The notes beneath the pieces were generated by a model that was not told the origin of the DNA, ran no database searches, and saw only the letters and a list, made by a program, of their open reading frames with translations. A DNA stretch of 64,000 nt, from contig CM047426.1 in the NCBI GenBank assembly GCA_026168455.1, forward strand, positions 62,695,562-62,759,561, written 5' to 3'. The stretch comes from Theocolax elegans (Eukaryota > Arthropoda > Insecta > Hymenoptera > Cerocephalidae). Position numbers and translations under genes: made by a program. This document shows, in pieces, positions 1 through 11,559 of this stretch. Positions within the stretch are counted from its first letter, which is position 1; the number at the start of each line of letters is the position of its first letter.

Positions 1-804
1 GTCGAGAACGTTACCTATAGTTTAATAAATTTACATTTTATGTTTTACACGTACAAATGATTTTAACTTATATTAGATAAATGATTCTAAGTACAAAAGA
101 TTCAAAAAATGTTTTTATAGACGTTCGGTATCTATTTCTACTTCTAATGTAGATCCAAATTACATTAAATATTAAATTTAGGTGTTAAAATTTCTTCTAT
201 TCATCTATTCTTATCTATTTCTTTTATTTATCAATTTAATGCCGATAAGTAGACTCAAATAATCCTTAATATTAAATATTGGATTAAAAATGTTTTTTAT
301 TTATTAATTAATTTCCGATAAGTAGAAAAATTAATATCACGGGGATTCGAAAATTTTCGCTGATATTGCACTTCCAAAAGCGAAAAATACATAATACATT
401 TATTATCATCTGTCAGTTTAGGTTTCTACTTCTATTGAAGAATCAAATAATCTTAAATATTAAATATTGGAATAAAAATGTTTTTTATTTATTAATTTAT
501 AGCCGATAAATAAAAAAATTAATCAAAGGGGGATTCAACAATTTTCGCTGATTTTCCCCTTCCAAAAGCGAAAAATGCATAACATATTTATTATCATCTG
601 TCTGTTTAGGTTTCTATTTCTATTGTAGAATCAAATAATCTTAAATATTAAATATTGGAATAAAAATGTTTTTTATTTATTAAATTATTTCCGATAAATA
701 GAAAAATTAATCAATGGGGGATTCAACAATTTTCGCTGATTTTCCCCTTCCAAAAGCGAAAAATGCATAATATATTTATTATCATCTGTCTGTTTAGGTT
801 TCTA

Positions 805-1070
805 CACGGAGAGACATTTTCAGCGTAAAATACGGTGACAGCTAGTCACCTTGCTTCTTAATGCAGTAGCAGCATAAACATTGACCCCCTCCACCGTCTA
901 ATACGCGACGCTTCAGCTACAGGAACGATGAGCTACACTGTTTTTTACAGTGAACGATTAGTTTTGTCTGTTCCGTGTATAGGATACATTGAAATAGTTG
1001 GTGTCGCCACCGTCAAACAGCATGCTTTTCTAGTGGGCACCGTCCTTTAATTATGAAATGTCTCTCCGTG
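805..1070. mobile_element. 266-bp TA-flanked MITE, copy 1
   Basis: The terminal inverted repeat starts CACGGAGAGACATTTTC and ends with its complement ...GAAATGTCTCTCCGTG. A TA dinucleotide on each side (803-804, 1071-1072) matches the uninterrupted satellite site GTTTCTACTTCT. TA duplication and short TIRs suggest a non-autonomous Tc1/mariner-type element. There is no ORF of note. Confidence 0.85.
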
Positions 1071-1686
1071 TACTTCTATTGTAGAATCAAATAATCTTAA
1101 ATATTAAATATTGAGAATGAATTCGATAATTTTGGTGGATATTCTTCTTCTAAGTAAAAAAATACAGAAAGTATTTTTCTAAATAATCTGATTCTATTAC
1201 TATTTTCATTGTACAGCTAAATAATCTTATATATTAAATTATGCTGCAAAAATATTCTGTATTTATCGATTTAATACGGATAAATAAAAAAATAATGCAA
1301 ATCAAAAATAAATAATTTTGGACAACTTTCGCTTTCTATGAAGGAAAAAAAAAGGATATTTTTTAATTTGCCGAATTTAATTTAAAAAAATACTGTCGTA
1401 TGCAGAATTAAAAGACGCAACTTTTTTCTATTTAATGTTTTTCTGTACGATGTGCAGATCAGATAAAAATAATTAAGAACTGGAAATTTAGAAAACGGAT
1501 TTTTAATCCATTTTTCAAAATTGAATCGCTGTAACTTTGACAAATCTTAATGAAATTTTCTGATTTTTCGTACAGATACTTAATATTTGAAGATAATTTC
1601 TTAAAAATTTCAGCTTATTTGATTTTCCCCTTCAAAAGCGAAAAATGCATAATATATTTATTATCATCTGTCTGTTTAGGTTTCTA

Positions 1687-1951
1687 CACGGAGAGAATTT
1701 TCAGCGTAAAATACGGTGACAGCTAGTCACCTTGCTTCTTAATGCAGTAGCAGCATAAACATTGACCCCCTCCACCGTCTAATACGCGACGCTTCAGCTA
1801 CAGGAACGATGAGCTACACTGTTTTTTACAGTGAACGATTAGTTTTGTCTGTTCCGTGTATAGGATACATTGAAATAGTTGGTGTCGCCACCGTCAAACA
1901 GCATGCTTTTCTAGTGGGCACCGTCTTTAATTATGAAAATGTCTCTCCGTG
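1687..1951. mobile_element. 265-bp TA-flanked MITE, copy 2
   Basis: It is almost identical to the element at 805-1070, apart from small differences such as the lost C in the left TIR (GAGAGAATTTTC). It sits at exactly the same position of the satellite monomer, flanked by TA at 1685-1686 and 1952-1953. It was therefore probably copied with the satellite rather than inserted independently. Confidence 0.85.
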
Positions 1952-2824
1952 TACTTCTATTGTAGAATCAAATAATCTTAAATATTAAATATTGGAATAA
2001 AAAAGGTTTTTTATTTATTAAATTATTTCCGATAAATAGAAAAATTAATCAATGGGGGATTCAACAATTTTCGCTGATTTTCCCCTTCCAAAAGCGAAAA
2101 ATGCATAATATATTTATTATCATCTGTCTGTTTAGGTTTCTACTTCTATAGAAGTAATATATTGTAGAATCAAATAATCTTAAATATTAAATATTGAAAT
2201 AAAAATATTTTTTATTTCTTAATTTATTTCCGATAAATAGAAAAATTAATCAAAGGGGGATTCAACAAATTTCGCTGATTTTCCCCTTCCAAGAGCGAAA
2301 AACGCATAATATATTTATTTTGATCTGCCATTTTCGGTTTCTATTTCTATTGTAGATACAAATAATCTTAAATATTAAATTTTGATGTAAAAATGTTCTC
2401 TACCCTGCAAGAAATGTTCCCGAGTCACTGGCGAGTCTTTAGCTAGTTTTTTGAAAACTGGCTAAGGACTAGCTACTAAATCGGGAAGGTAAGGCGACAA
2501 TTCGTAGCCACAGACTGACTAAAAACTCGGGAAGCAAGATATTGCAAGGATGTGCGCGTATCGATAGCAGACAGAACAAAATCGAGTCAGTGCCATCCCG
2601 ATAAATAAAAACAATATTTTAATGAAAATTCGATAATTTTTTTATCTATTACTATTTTCATTGTACATCTAAATAATCTTAAATATTAAATTATACTGCA
2701 AAAATATTCTGTATTTATCGATTTAATACGGATAAATAAATAAATAATGCAAATCAAAAATAAATAATTTTGGACAACTTTCACTTTCTATGAAGGAAAA
2801 AAAAAGGATATTTTTTTAAACTGT

Positions 2825-3148
2825 CGGTTTCTCGAACAATTTTCGTAAACATATAAGGAAGGACAATTACCTTCAACTATTTATCGGCTATAAATTAATA
2901 AATAAAAAACATTTTTATTCCAATATTTAATATTTAAGATTATTTGATTCTACAATAGAAGTAGAAACCTAAACTGACAGATGATAATAACCATATTATG
3001 TATTTTTCGCTTTTGGAAGGGCAATATCAGCGAAAATTTTCCAATCCCCGTGTAATTAATTTTTCTACTTATCGGAAATTAATTAATAAAAGAAAAACAT
3101 TTTTAATCCAATATTTAATATTAAGGATTACATTAAGTGATTAATATT
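2825..3148 (-). repeat. Inverted monomers of the 188-bp satellite
   Basis: About one and a half monomers run in the opposite orientation to the main array. The anchors appear as GATTATTTGATTCTACAAT near 2937 and TTTTCGCTTTTGGAAGG near 3004. The block ends directly against the truncated R1-like RT. The junction lies near 3149, where satellite text CCTTAATATT begins inside the RT reading frame. Confidence 0.75.
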
Positions 3149-5191
3149 AAGGACAATCATCAAGTCATCGGCATATGCTACGACCCTTTCATTCACCACA
3201 TTCAGTCGGTCGAGTAATCCATTCATACAGAGGTTCCACACGCAGGGTCCCGGAATGGAACCCTGCGGGCAGCCCCTCTCTTCATTCACCCATACCTCAC
3301 TCATACCATTCCTCAAACATGCCAACCTTTCAGAAAAATAACTCGACCACATTCGCATCTCACTCTCATCACATCCACACTCACGGAGGTAACCTAAAAT
3401 AGCGCTCCAGCGAAGGTTGTTGAACGCTCCTTTGAAATCAACAAGGATTCCTAACGCATACTCATCATTCGTGCTACTCACATGCTCTTTGAATTTCATC
3501 CACGCATCCTCAGTCGATCTACCCATTCGAAACCCATACTGATATTCATTCCATTTTCCATCCATTCTATTCATCATTCGCTCTGTCATCAATCGCTCCA
3601 GGAATTTCCCCAGCCCGCTGAGCAGGCTTATTGGCCTGTACGACCCTGGGTCCTTCCTGTCCTTGTCGGATCCCTTAAGCAGAGCAACTACCCTCGCCTT
3701 CTTCCATATCACCGGGAAATTACCCTCATTCAGACACTGATCATACATACTCTTGACATACATAGGGATAGCCATCCATACCCATTTAATCATGGTGGAC
3801 GTGATCCCATCGAGTCCCGGAGCCTTCCTTTGCCGCAGCTTAGCCACGGCAAATTCAAGCTCATCCCATTCATACTCCAAGCCTCGAGGGCCGGCACTCA
3901 CACCATTCTCTCTCGTCACATTCACACTTTCATCACGAGGATAAAAAACATTCATCAGCACATTCGCACTCTCCATCCAAGTCCTCGTACATCCATCGGG
4001 CGTCCGCAACCCAGCAAGGTCATATACTCGATTTTTACTGCGGCAGATCCTGTACACAGGCCCCCAGGGATCTTTGTCGGCCGTGCGACCAACAAAGTCC
4101 CTCCAATTACTCTCTTTCCTTTCACGCATCATACATTTATACTTTCTTTCGCACGCTCTGTATTCATTCTTTAACACATCCACATCTTCAGCCGCTCTGC
4201 ACCTAGCACGCTGGAATCTCCTGCGACACCTCTGCACTTCCTTTCGCACCTCAGTCAGCTCATTCGTCCACCATACAATCTTATTTCGTTTCTTGCCATT
4301 CACTCTCTTCAAGCATACATCGTTCGCACGTGTAATCCATTCAGTCATCAAACACGCCATCTGGTCTGATCTAAGTTGCTGGAACTCGACCAGACCATAC
4401 TCATTCGCAATGTCACTCACACAATTTGCATACGTTTCACTGTCACACGTCCATTTACCCCATAGTGGCAGAGGAGACACAGTGACTTCCTCAGTCACCC
4501 CATGCCACATCCGAATTAAAATCGGATTGTGGTCACTTATTCCCCAGTCATCCTTCACCGTCCATTCAAAGAAACAGTCATTCCGCTGAATGTTGGTCAG
4601 TGTGACATCAATGTCACTCTGACCCCTAGGGCCACTAAAAGTATAGTGGTCACTAGGTTCATTCAGCACATGCACACCCCATTCATTACACAGGATCCAC
4701 CGCTCAAGTGCAAGCCCTCTATAGTGGCGTTGCCTACCCGCGTTTCGACCCTTGCTGTGCCACAGATCGCTCGTCGCATTCGCGTCCATACCCAAAATAC
4801 ACTCACTCCCAGAAGTTCTCTCAAACAAACTGTCCAGGCACTGCAGATACGGCTCGAAGGGCTCACCGAATCCACAGTACACTGAAACCATATACACTTC
4901 TCCAGTCACACCTTTCGTCCAGACGCATACACCATTGTCGCACTCCCAGTCATCCACCAAAAGGCACTCGACGGAGTCATTGCCCACCACCAGGGCCGCT
5001 TTACCACTCTTACTCAGAAACGCTCTACTTCCATTCGGTAACCCAATCATACGACCATGCAACACATGCGGCTCCTGGATCAAGCATACATCGATTCTCT
5101 CACGCACAATACATTCACTCAAATCACACATCACACCGTATCCCCGCTGCGCATTCACTTGAAGCACACGAATTTCCCGGGGATGCGCCAT
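3128..5191 (-). pseudogene. ORF2 endonuclease-reverse transcriptase of R1-like element, C-truncated
   Basis: An open frame of 687 codons. Endonuclease motifs in order: NAQRG near residue 12, IQEPH near 38, GMDANATSDLW near 134, and SDHNPI near 218. RT motifs follow: RKAPGLDG, SYRPISLLSGLGKFLERLM, QYGFRMGRSTEDA, LVDFKGAFNNL (catalytic Asp A), RGCPQGSIPGP and VVAYADDLMIVL (catalytic DD). The last residues NINHLM are read from satellite DNA. R1-clade ORF2 is usually about 1000 residues, so roughly one third is missing. The ATG follows the ORF1 stop with one base between (TAA-A-ATG), which suggests coupled re-initiation. The retained part has no stop, so the element was active fairly recently in evolutionary terms. 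It would be non-functional as it stands. Confidence 0.85.
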
Positions 5192-5192
5192 T

Positions 5193-6635
5193 TTATGTGG
5201 CTAGCCTCCCTCTCAGTCGCTCCAATCTCCATTTATACTCCGGGCACTCCGGAGCCAGGGCCGAGTGGTTCGCCTTCAAACCACGGGAACGGCAGTTCCC
5301 GCAGTCTTCCGGCGCCCTACAGCCCGCGCCTTTGTGACCCGGCCTTCCACACCTATAACACAGACGCTCGCTCTTGCATTCCCGCAGCATATGCCCATAA
5401 CTAAAACATCCGTAACACCGCAACACATTCTCATACTTGCATACCCGGTATGCACCCCATTCCACATACACACGTCTCTCGGCGAGTAGCTGGTCCCGCA
5501 CCCGGCCGGCAGCCTCAAGGACTATGTTGCCGGTGGGAGCTCCAGGACGCGACTGCCTCGAGACCACACGCACACTCTTTTCATACGCACTCTTCTCAAT
5601 CACTCCCGCAAGGTTTTTCTCAAACATACTTGTGAGGAAACGAGACTCGGTCATCTCACTCGGCACGTCATACACAATCACTCGCGGATTCATTCGATGA
5701 GGCTCCTCCACATTCAAACCTACATTCTTACTACACACAGCCTTCTTCAAGCATTCCCTTTCACGCTCACTGAGGGTTTCCACAATCACACCACCCTGTC
5801 GGGCTTCTCTGACATTCCGCACGCGAACATTCTCACACCCAGGCATACTCTTTAATTTGTTTAGCACACTCACACTCGGCTCATTCTCGGCACCTTTCAA
5901 AATCAGTGCGTAGCTGGGTCTTGCCACAGGTACACTCTCAGGCACACGAGCGGGCACACATACATTCGGGCGAGAAGCATTCGCACCCCCAGCAGGACCC
6001 GTAACGGGCGAGGCACCAGGGGCGCGACTTTCGTACACACTGCGCTTGGAACATTCATCCAAACGTCCACGCAGTTTCGCATTCTCACACAACAATTTCA
6101 TCAACATTTTCTCATATTCACCCACACATCCAAGCACAGCGTTACAAGCATACTTTGAGATTTTATTAGACTCATTGAGGACAAAGCCGCGAAGCCTATC
6201 CCCAATGAGCTTCATCTCACTCAGGCACTCACTCTCACTCACACACGCAGTCGCTTGCACCTCACTCACGCTCGCATTCTCACCACCACGCATACGTTTC
6301 TTGACGTCCGGCTCCCCCTCCGCGGTCGCAACACGACCACGCTTGGCACTCGCCACATCCACGTCCATCGCTGCCGAGGTGGGGGTGGACCCCGCCTGGC
6401 TCTCACTCGCTCTCACACATTTCTCCCTCTCACTCTCTTTCACGCACACACTTACCTCTCGCTCCCTCCTGGCGGGGGGAGAACGGGAGCGGGCGCTCGA
6501 GGACGTGCGCACGTCCGGCGCCCCCCGCTCCAACGACGATGACGATTCAGAAACACTGCCCTCCTCCTTCTCCCTCCTGGCCTTTCGGGAGCGTGCACCC
6601 ATACTAGCGGCGGGTGTGAGAGGGGCGCGCCCCAC
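5193..6635 (-). CDS. ORF1 gag-like nucleic-acid-binding protein of R1-like element
   Basis: An intact 480-codon frame. The N-terminal part is rich in Ser, Arg and Glu. A central segment contains LRGFVLNESNKISKYACN. Near residues 230-300 there is a region typical of R1-type ORF1 (SYALILKGAE, GVIVETLSERERECLK). Three zinc knuckles lie at about 407-464: CX2CX4HX4C (CYGCFSYGHMLREC), CX2CX4HX4C (CYRCGRPGHKGAGC) and CX2CX8HX6C. In R1-like elements this protein binds the element RNA. The start ATG at 6635 is the most upstream in frame; GC-rich repeats of the 5' UTR follow directly upstream. ORF2 follows after one intervening base. Confidence 0.85.
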   Translation of the reverse strand: MGRAPLTPAASMGARSRKARREKEEGSVSESSSSLERGAPDVRTSSSARSRSPPARREREVSVCVKESEREKCVRASESQAGSTPTSAAMDVDVASAKRGRVATAEGEPDVKKRMRGGENASVSEVQATACVSESECLSEMKLIGDRLRGFVLNESNKISKYACNAVLGCVGEYEKMLMKLLCENAKLRGRLDECSKRSVYESRAPGASPVTGPAGGANASRPNVCVPARVPESVPVARPSYALILKGAENEPSVSVLNKLKSMPGCENVRVRNVREARQGGVIVETLSERERECLKKAVCSKNVGLNVEEPHRMNPRVIVYDVPSEMTESRFLTSMFEKNLAGVIEKSAYEKSVRVVSRQSRPGAPTGNIVLEAAGRVRDQLLAERRVYVEWGAYRVCKYENVLRCYGCFSYGHMLRECKSERLCYRCGRPGHKGAGCRAPEDCGNCRSRGLKANHSALAPECPEYKWRLERLRGRLAT

Positions 6636-7062
6636 TCACGCACCAGCACAGGCACCCACACCCAATCACACCTGGCGAGCCGAACCTACACTCACACGCT
6701 CACACACACGCCCGCGACACGCGAAAGGAACGGAAACGAAAAGCGCGGGGGGACCCCCCACCCACGCCCGAACCCGCCGGTAACCAAAAATGCTGAAAAA
6801 CGCACGTGTCGGCAAAATTAAAAATATACACTCAAATGTTTAAACCACTTCCCGAACTCAAAAAATTGTCTACGACCGCTCAAAATCTTCGTTTCGGTGT
6901 CAACTTTGTTTAAATTACAACTGCGCAGAGCCCGGAATAATCCAAAACTACTGCGCAGCTCGCGAAACCGGTACCCCCCGGCGCGGCCAGCCGACCCTAC
7001 GCTCACACGCACACACACACGCTCGCGACACGAAAACGGAAAAGCGCGGGAGGGGGAATCAC
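6636..7062 (-). repeat. 5' UTR with two copies of a GC-rich repeat
   Basis: A ~95-bp segment with CTCACACGCTCACACACACG, GCGACACG and AAAAGCGCGGG occurs at about 6672-6765 and again at about 6980-7060. The insert between the copies has the sequence CTGCGCAG twice. Repeated 5' UTR modules are known in non-LTR elements and may carry internal promoter activity; that is inference here. The block ends where AT-rich Helitron sequence begins. Confidence 0.6.
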
Positions 7063-7063
7063 C

Positions 7064-8158
7064 CATAAAATAAATATTAATCAAGTATAACATACACTTT
7101 TTCAAATATCTATATGTGAAATATACAATAAATTAAAAATTAATACATTAATTATTGCATTTTTAAGATAATTCTATTATAAACAGTAATGGCAAAAGAA
7201 AATTCAAATTTTAACAGAGGCAATATAAAATACGAATTACATTTCAAAAATTTTTCGAAAATTATTATTTTAGTAGTATTTAAATATTATTCAAATCAAA
7301 ATTTAAAAATTGTATGGATATATAAGTAAGTAGATTACGTATATTTATATAAAACAATATTTTATATAAACAAGTATGTATTTATTAGAAACAAAAGGTT
7401 ATTTAAGGAATGCCTTTGTTTATAATAATTAAAATAAATATATGGGCTCTGTAACTAAAGGGAAAAATAAATTGCATATAATTATGGATTAAAACGCAAA
7501 TTTTGAAAGAGAGTGCAAATTGCGAATCACGGGAGAAATGGAAGAAACAGGTTTTTATTTATATAGCGCTAAAATTTTATAAATAATTCTTTAAAAATAA
7601 TACAAAAATTAATTTAATTAAGAAGAAAGTTTTATTACTATTAAAGTACAAAATATTAATGACATATAAAACTCTTGGCGACGACTTAAATAAATTAATT
7701 TTAGGAGGTAAAGTTCTATTAAATCCGTTTCAAATAATCTAAAATTTTAATAGGTTTTTACTAAATACTACAATTAAGTATATGCACTTTACTATTTTTG
7801 GTAAGTTAATTGTTCATTAACATTTATAATTATTAAAATATAAATTTAAGCTTTATAAGAATTCGTATAGTTTAAAATTTACAGTTAACATTTAATATGT
7901 CTTTATTTTTTTTTTATTATTTTTATTCTGATTTCATTACACTAAATTTTGGTAAACTTTTATTTATAAATTATAATATCTATAGCAATACCTCCAAGGT
8001 GTTGTGTGAATCTGTTTAATTTTTAAAGTGTCCATGGTAGTGAAAAAATAATACAATTTAAAACATTAGTTTAAATAAATTAATTATGAAAAATCTTTTT
8101 CGAAATTAAAAATAGGGGGTTGGCGCGCGAAGCGCGCAGGGGGGCGAAGCCCCCCTAG
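7064..8158 (+). mobile_element. Non-autonomous Helitron, copy 1 (5' truncated)
   Basis: The 3' end shows the Helitron signature: a GC hairpin GGGGGCGAAGCCCCC followed by CTAG (8155-8158) and T. A second hairpin GCGCGCGAAGCGCGC lies just upstream. The AT-rich body (for example TTAATCAAG, AACATACACTTT and GCAAAAGAAAATTCAA) aligns along its length with the copy at 30642-33361. The 5' portion is missing because the R1-like element abuts at 7063. No helicase or Rep coding is seen. Confidence 0.75.
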
Positions 8159-8177
8159 TATATATATATATATATAT

Positions 8178-8286
8178 AGGAAGACGACAATCTCTCCAAC
8201 GAGTATAATCGTTTCCATCTGGCTGGTGGTCTTTCCCACCGCTAGATGGAAACGACTATACTCGTTGGAGAGATTGTCGTCTTCCT
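8178..8286. repeat. 109-bp hairpin with 43-bp arms
   Basis: Arms 8178-8220 and 8244-8286 are complementary except for one position. The 23-bp loop carries its own small stem, GGTGG against CCACC. The right half and the following CCGCATAAC...CTTGCTGGCGT segment (to about 8330) recur at 13574-13688, so this is a dispersed repeat and not a local accident. It lies 20 bp after the Helitron 3' end, across an AT dinucleotide run. Function unknown. Confidence 0.8.
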
Positions 8287-8330
8287 CTATATATATCCGC
8301 ATAACATCTTGCTGGCGTGGCAGTTCATCG

Positions 8331-9276
8331 TAATACAGGCGTCGAAGGTATGATCTCCAATGAGGTGTCCAAACTGGGGATCAAGGACGAAACGCCTTTA
8401 ATTTTTTGTTTTAATTTTTGAAAAGGGCCTTTACTCTGGGAAATTCCACCAACCATAGTGGACAAAGGGTATAATGGGTCTGCTTTATTACAAAATTAAA
8501 GCATTTAGTTCGGGAAGACCGATAATTATATTATATCAAAAGGCGCGATAGTGCCTGGACGCAAGTATGCAGGCGCGTAAGCCCTTACATACGACTAAGG
8601 AGCCCCTTAGATTTTTTATATTTTCGTAAATATAGAATTATACTATGTATTTTTGCAATGACCAATCTCAGATCTATTTTTTAATTTATTCTTCACTTTA
8701 CAATAAATCCGGTTCGAATTCATAAATGCTTAGTGAAGAAATTCGATGTTCTTGATTTCCGTTTCTCGATTTTGGCTATTTCCACTTTCTTTTTCATTCG
8801 ATGCAAACAAAAAAAGATAGCGTCATAGGAGATGCAAAAGATAGAAAGAGACGAAATTTTTTCCAGCCCGTGATAGAATGCCTACAGAGGTAAAAACTAA
8901 ATAAAAAAGGTGCAATTGTTGGCAAGTTGTTTGAGAAGTGGCCGCAAGAGGGAGCTTCTGCGCTACTCTCAGCTATTACACACATAGTATATATATATAT
9001 TAGATAGACTATTTCATAGTGTCAGAAAGGATAATAAAAGATAAAGTTTGTTATAATACTCTGAAGAGTGTAATCTTGTAGTAATCTCGTTTAATGATAA
9101 ACGCTTTCACTAATTAGGTAATTATACTTTTTCTTTTCACATTGTCAAATAACTTAACCTCTTTAAAATTTTTACTTACCTTAATTTAATTTTTTTTGAG
9201 TCATCATAAAAGATAACTATTTATTATTTTTTTTTAGAAATGATTAACTATTTGAGATTAATGATTTAAAAGAAAA
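8331..9276. other. Unassigned AT-rich stretch
   Basis: No coding region, RNA gene or clear element end is seen. At 8500-8610 there is a slightly GC-richer piece with GGCGCGATAGTGCCTGG. A TA microsatellite lies at 8990-9002. The last ~30 bases before 9277 may be 5' UTR of the copied KRR1 message; this is inference. Confidence 0.4.
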
Positions 9277-9377
9277 ATGACTGATTTCGAAGGAGAAAAT
9301 GAGTTGAATGTTAATGGTGTGGTAGATAATGTGTGGTCTTTAAAAATACCTGAATTCAAACCAAAAGATAATCCACA

Positions 9378-10067
<690 letters not shown>

Positions 10068-10070
10068 TAA

Positions 10071-10208
<138 letters not shown>

Positions 10209-10211
10209 TGA

Positions 10212-10523
<312 letters not shown>

Positions 10524-10761
10524 TAAAAAACTCCAAAGAATAAAAAAATTAAGAAACCATACACACTTTCCCATCCCCTCAACAAGAAAGAATAATTGAT
10601 AAAGAATTGGCTTCCGATGAATACTTCTTTAAGAAAGAACAAAGGAGAGCCAAAAAACGAAAGGAACAAGAAGCAAGGCACGAAGAGGCTACTAAGAAAC
10701 GATAGGAGAGAAGGACTAAGACATTTGTACCTCCTGAAGAAAGTAAAGTAGAAGTTGTTAA

Positions 10762-11145
10762 GGGGATTCCATACTCAATTTTTGATGATTAATTAATAAA
10801 AAAGTATAACGGTATATGAAAAAATAAGAGAAGAGGCGGCTTTGTTTATCGATAATCTAACTGTGTGCTGATTTTTAGATTAAAATATTATTGCGTTTTC
10901 GAGAAAAGTCTTACCAAAAATATTAAATCTTTTCACCTCGTTGAGGTTAGGTTCACATTTTGGGTAAGACTTTTCTCGAAAACGCAATAATATTTCAATT
11001 TCAAATTCAGTACATAATTAGATTATTGACAAACGAAGGCGCGTCTTCTCTTATTTTATCACATACTCTTTTATTTACAAATTTGTTACTGATAATCGCG
11101 ATTGCCGATAAAGTAGGGAGGATACATATTGACTATGACACCCCG
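10762..11145. mobile_element. 384-bp TTAA-flanked element in KRR1 pseudogene
   Basis: TTAA occurs at 10758-10761 and 11146-11149. The ends are similar in inverted orientation: GGGGATTCCATACTC at the left, and GGGGTGTCATAGTC after complementing the right. Excision joins GAAGTTGTTAA to GCCAGAAGG, which restores the KRR1 tail reading VVKPEGDIDIN. TTAA targets are typical of piggyBac and Kolobok families. A small hairpin at 10883-10995 lies inside. Confidence 0.65.
10883..10995. repeat. 113-bp hairpin with ~34-bp arms
   Basis: The left arm AAATATTATTGCGTTTTC...CTTACC and right arm GGTAAG...GAAAACGCAATAATATTT are perfectly complementary over at least 33 bp. The loop is AT-rich. It may be a minimal foldback element nested in the TTAA element. 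No flanking duplication could be fixed. Confidence 0.75.
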
Positions 11146-11312
11146 TTAAGCCAGAAGGTGATATTGACATTAACGAATTCAAGAAGAAAGTGAATAAAGG
11201 ATTGAAAAAGCAAAAGAAAAGTGTAACTGTAAATAAATAGAAAAATTACTAGTGTTTAAGAAAAAATATTTGTACATAACAATTATATTAACATTTTTTT
11301 TTAATTTTTTAA

Positions 11313-11546
11313 GCGATCTTGTAGGCCAATTCACAGGATGTTGAATAAATTTAACACCTTTTTTTATGTATATATTTTATATTCATACGGAATGTCCGAT
11401 TTGACATGGCTCGATGTTGAGCTCAACTTAATTTCAATATTTTGCCAGAAGAGGTCTGAAAATATAATTAGACGAAACGTCGCAATTTTTAATAAAAATA
11501 GGTGTTAAATGTATTCGACATCCTGTGAATTGCGCTACAAGATCGC
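11313..11546. mobile_element. 234-bp TTAA-flanked MITE
   Basis: The TIR GCGATCTTGTAGGCCAATTC at the left matches the complement of the right end ACAAGATCGC. Pairing extends to about 57 bp, through CAGGATGT and TTTAACACC. The flanking TTAA at 11309-11312 and 11547-11550 is the likely target duplication. The family is probably piggyBac- or Kolobok-dependent. Confidence 0.75.
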
Positions 11547-11559
11547 TTAAAAAACCAAA

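Larger units (their letters stand above)
1..2850 (+). repeat. AT-rich ~188-bp tandem satellite array
   Basis: Monomers are recognised by the anchor GTAGAATCAAATAATC near 436, 624, 1080, 1961, 2162 and 2350. Spacing is about 188 bp once the inserted MITEs are removed. Each monomer also carries a GATTCAACAATTTTCGCTG block and a CCAAAAGCGAAAAATGCAT block. Monomers at 1-430 are more diverged than those in the middle. A variant segment at about 1108-1360, with CTGTATTTATCGATTTAATA, is repeated at about 2620-2820, so there is a higher-order repeat as well. About 200 bp at 2398-2605 is unrelated, more GC-rich DNA inserted in a monomer. No coding content is seen. Confidence 0.85.
3149..7062 (-). mobile_element. 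R1-clade non-LTR retrotransposon, 3' truncated
   Basis: This minus-strand element has a 5' UTR (6636-7062), ORF1 and ORF2 in the R1 arrangement. ORF1 encodes gag-like CCHC knuckles; ORF2 encodes an AP-type endonuclease followed by RT. The body ends just after the RT YADD box and is replaced by satellite, so the RT thumb, C-terminal zinc region and 3' UTR are missing. Loss of the 3' end is unusual for a non-LTR element, which is normally 5' truncated, and points to a later rearrangement. The upstream flank at about 7063 joins a non-autonomous Helitron. Confidence 0.8.

Noticed and set aside
1..2850. CRISPR-like regular repeats
   Set aside because: Monomers are ~188 bp with no unique spacers and the context is eukaryotic; this is a satellite.
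3175..6783. Plus-strand frames up to 245 codons
   Set aside because: They are antisense shadows of the R1-like ORF1 and ORF2.
11460..11500. GACGAAACGTCGC resembling a hammerhead 3' half
   Set aside because: No CTGATGA core upstream; it is part of the TTAA MITE.
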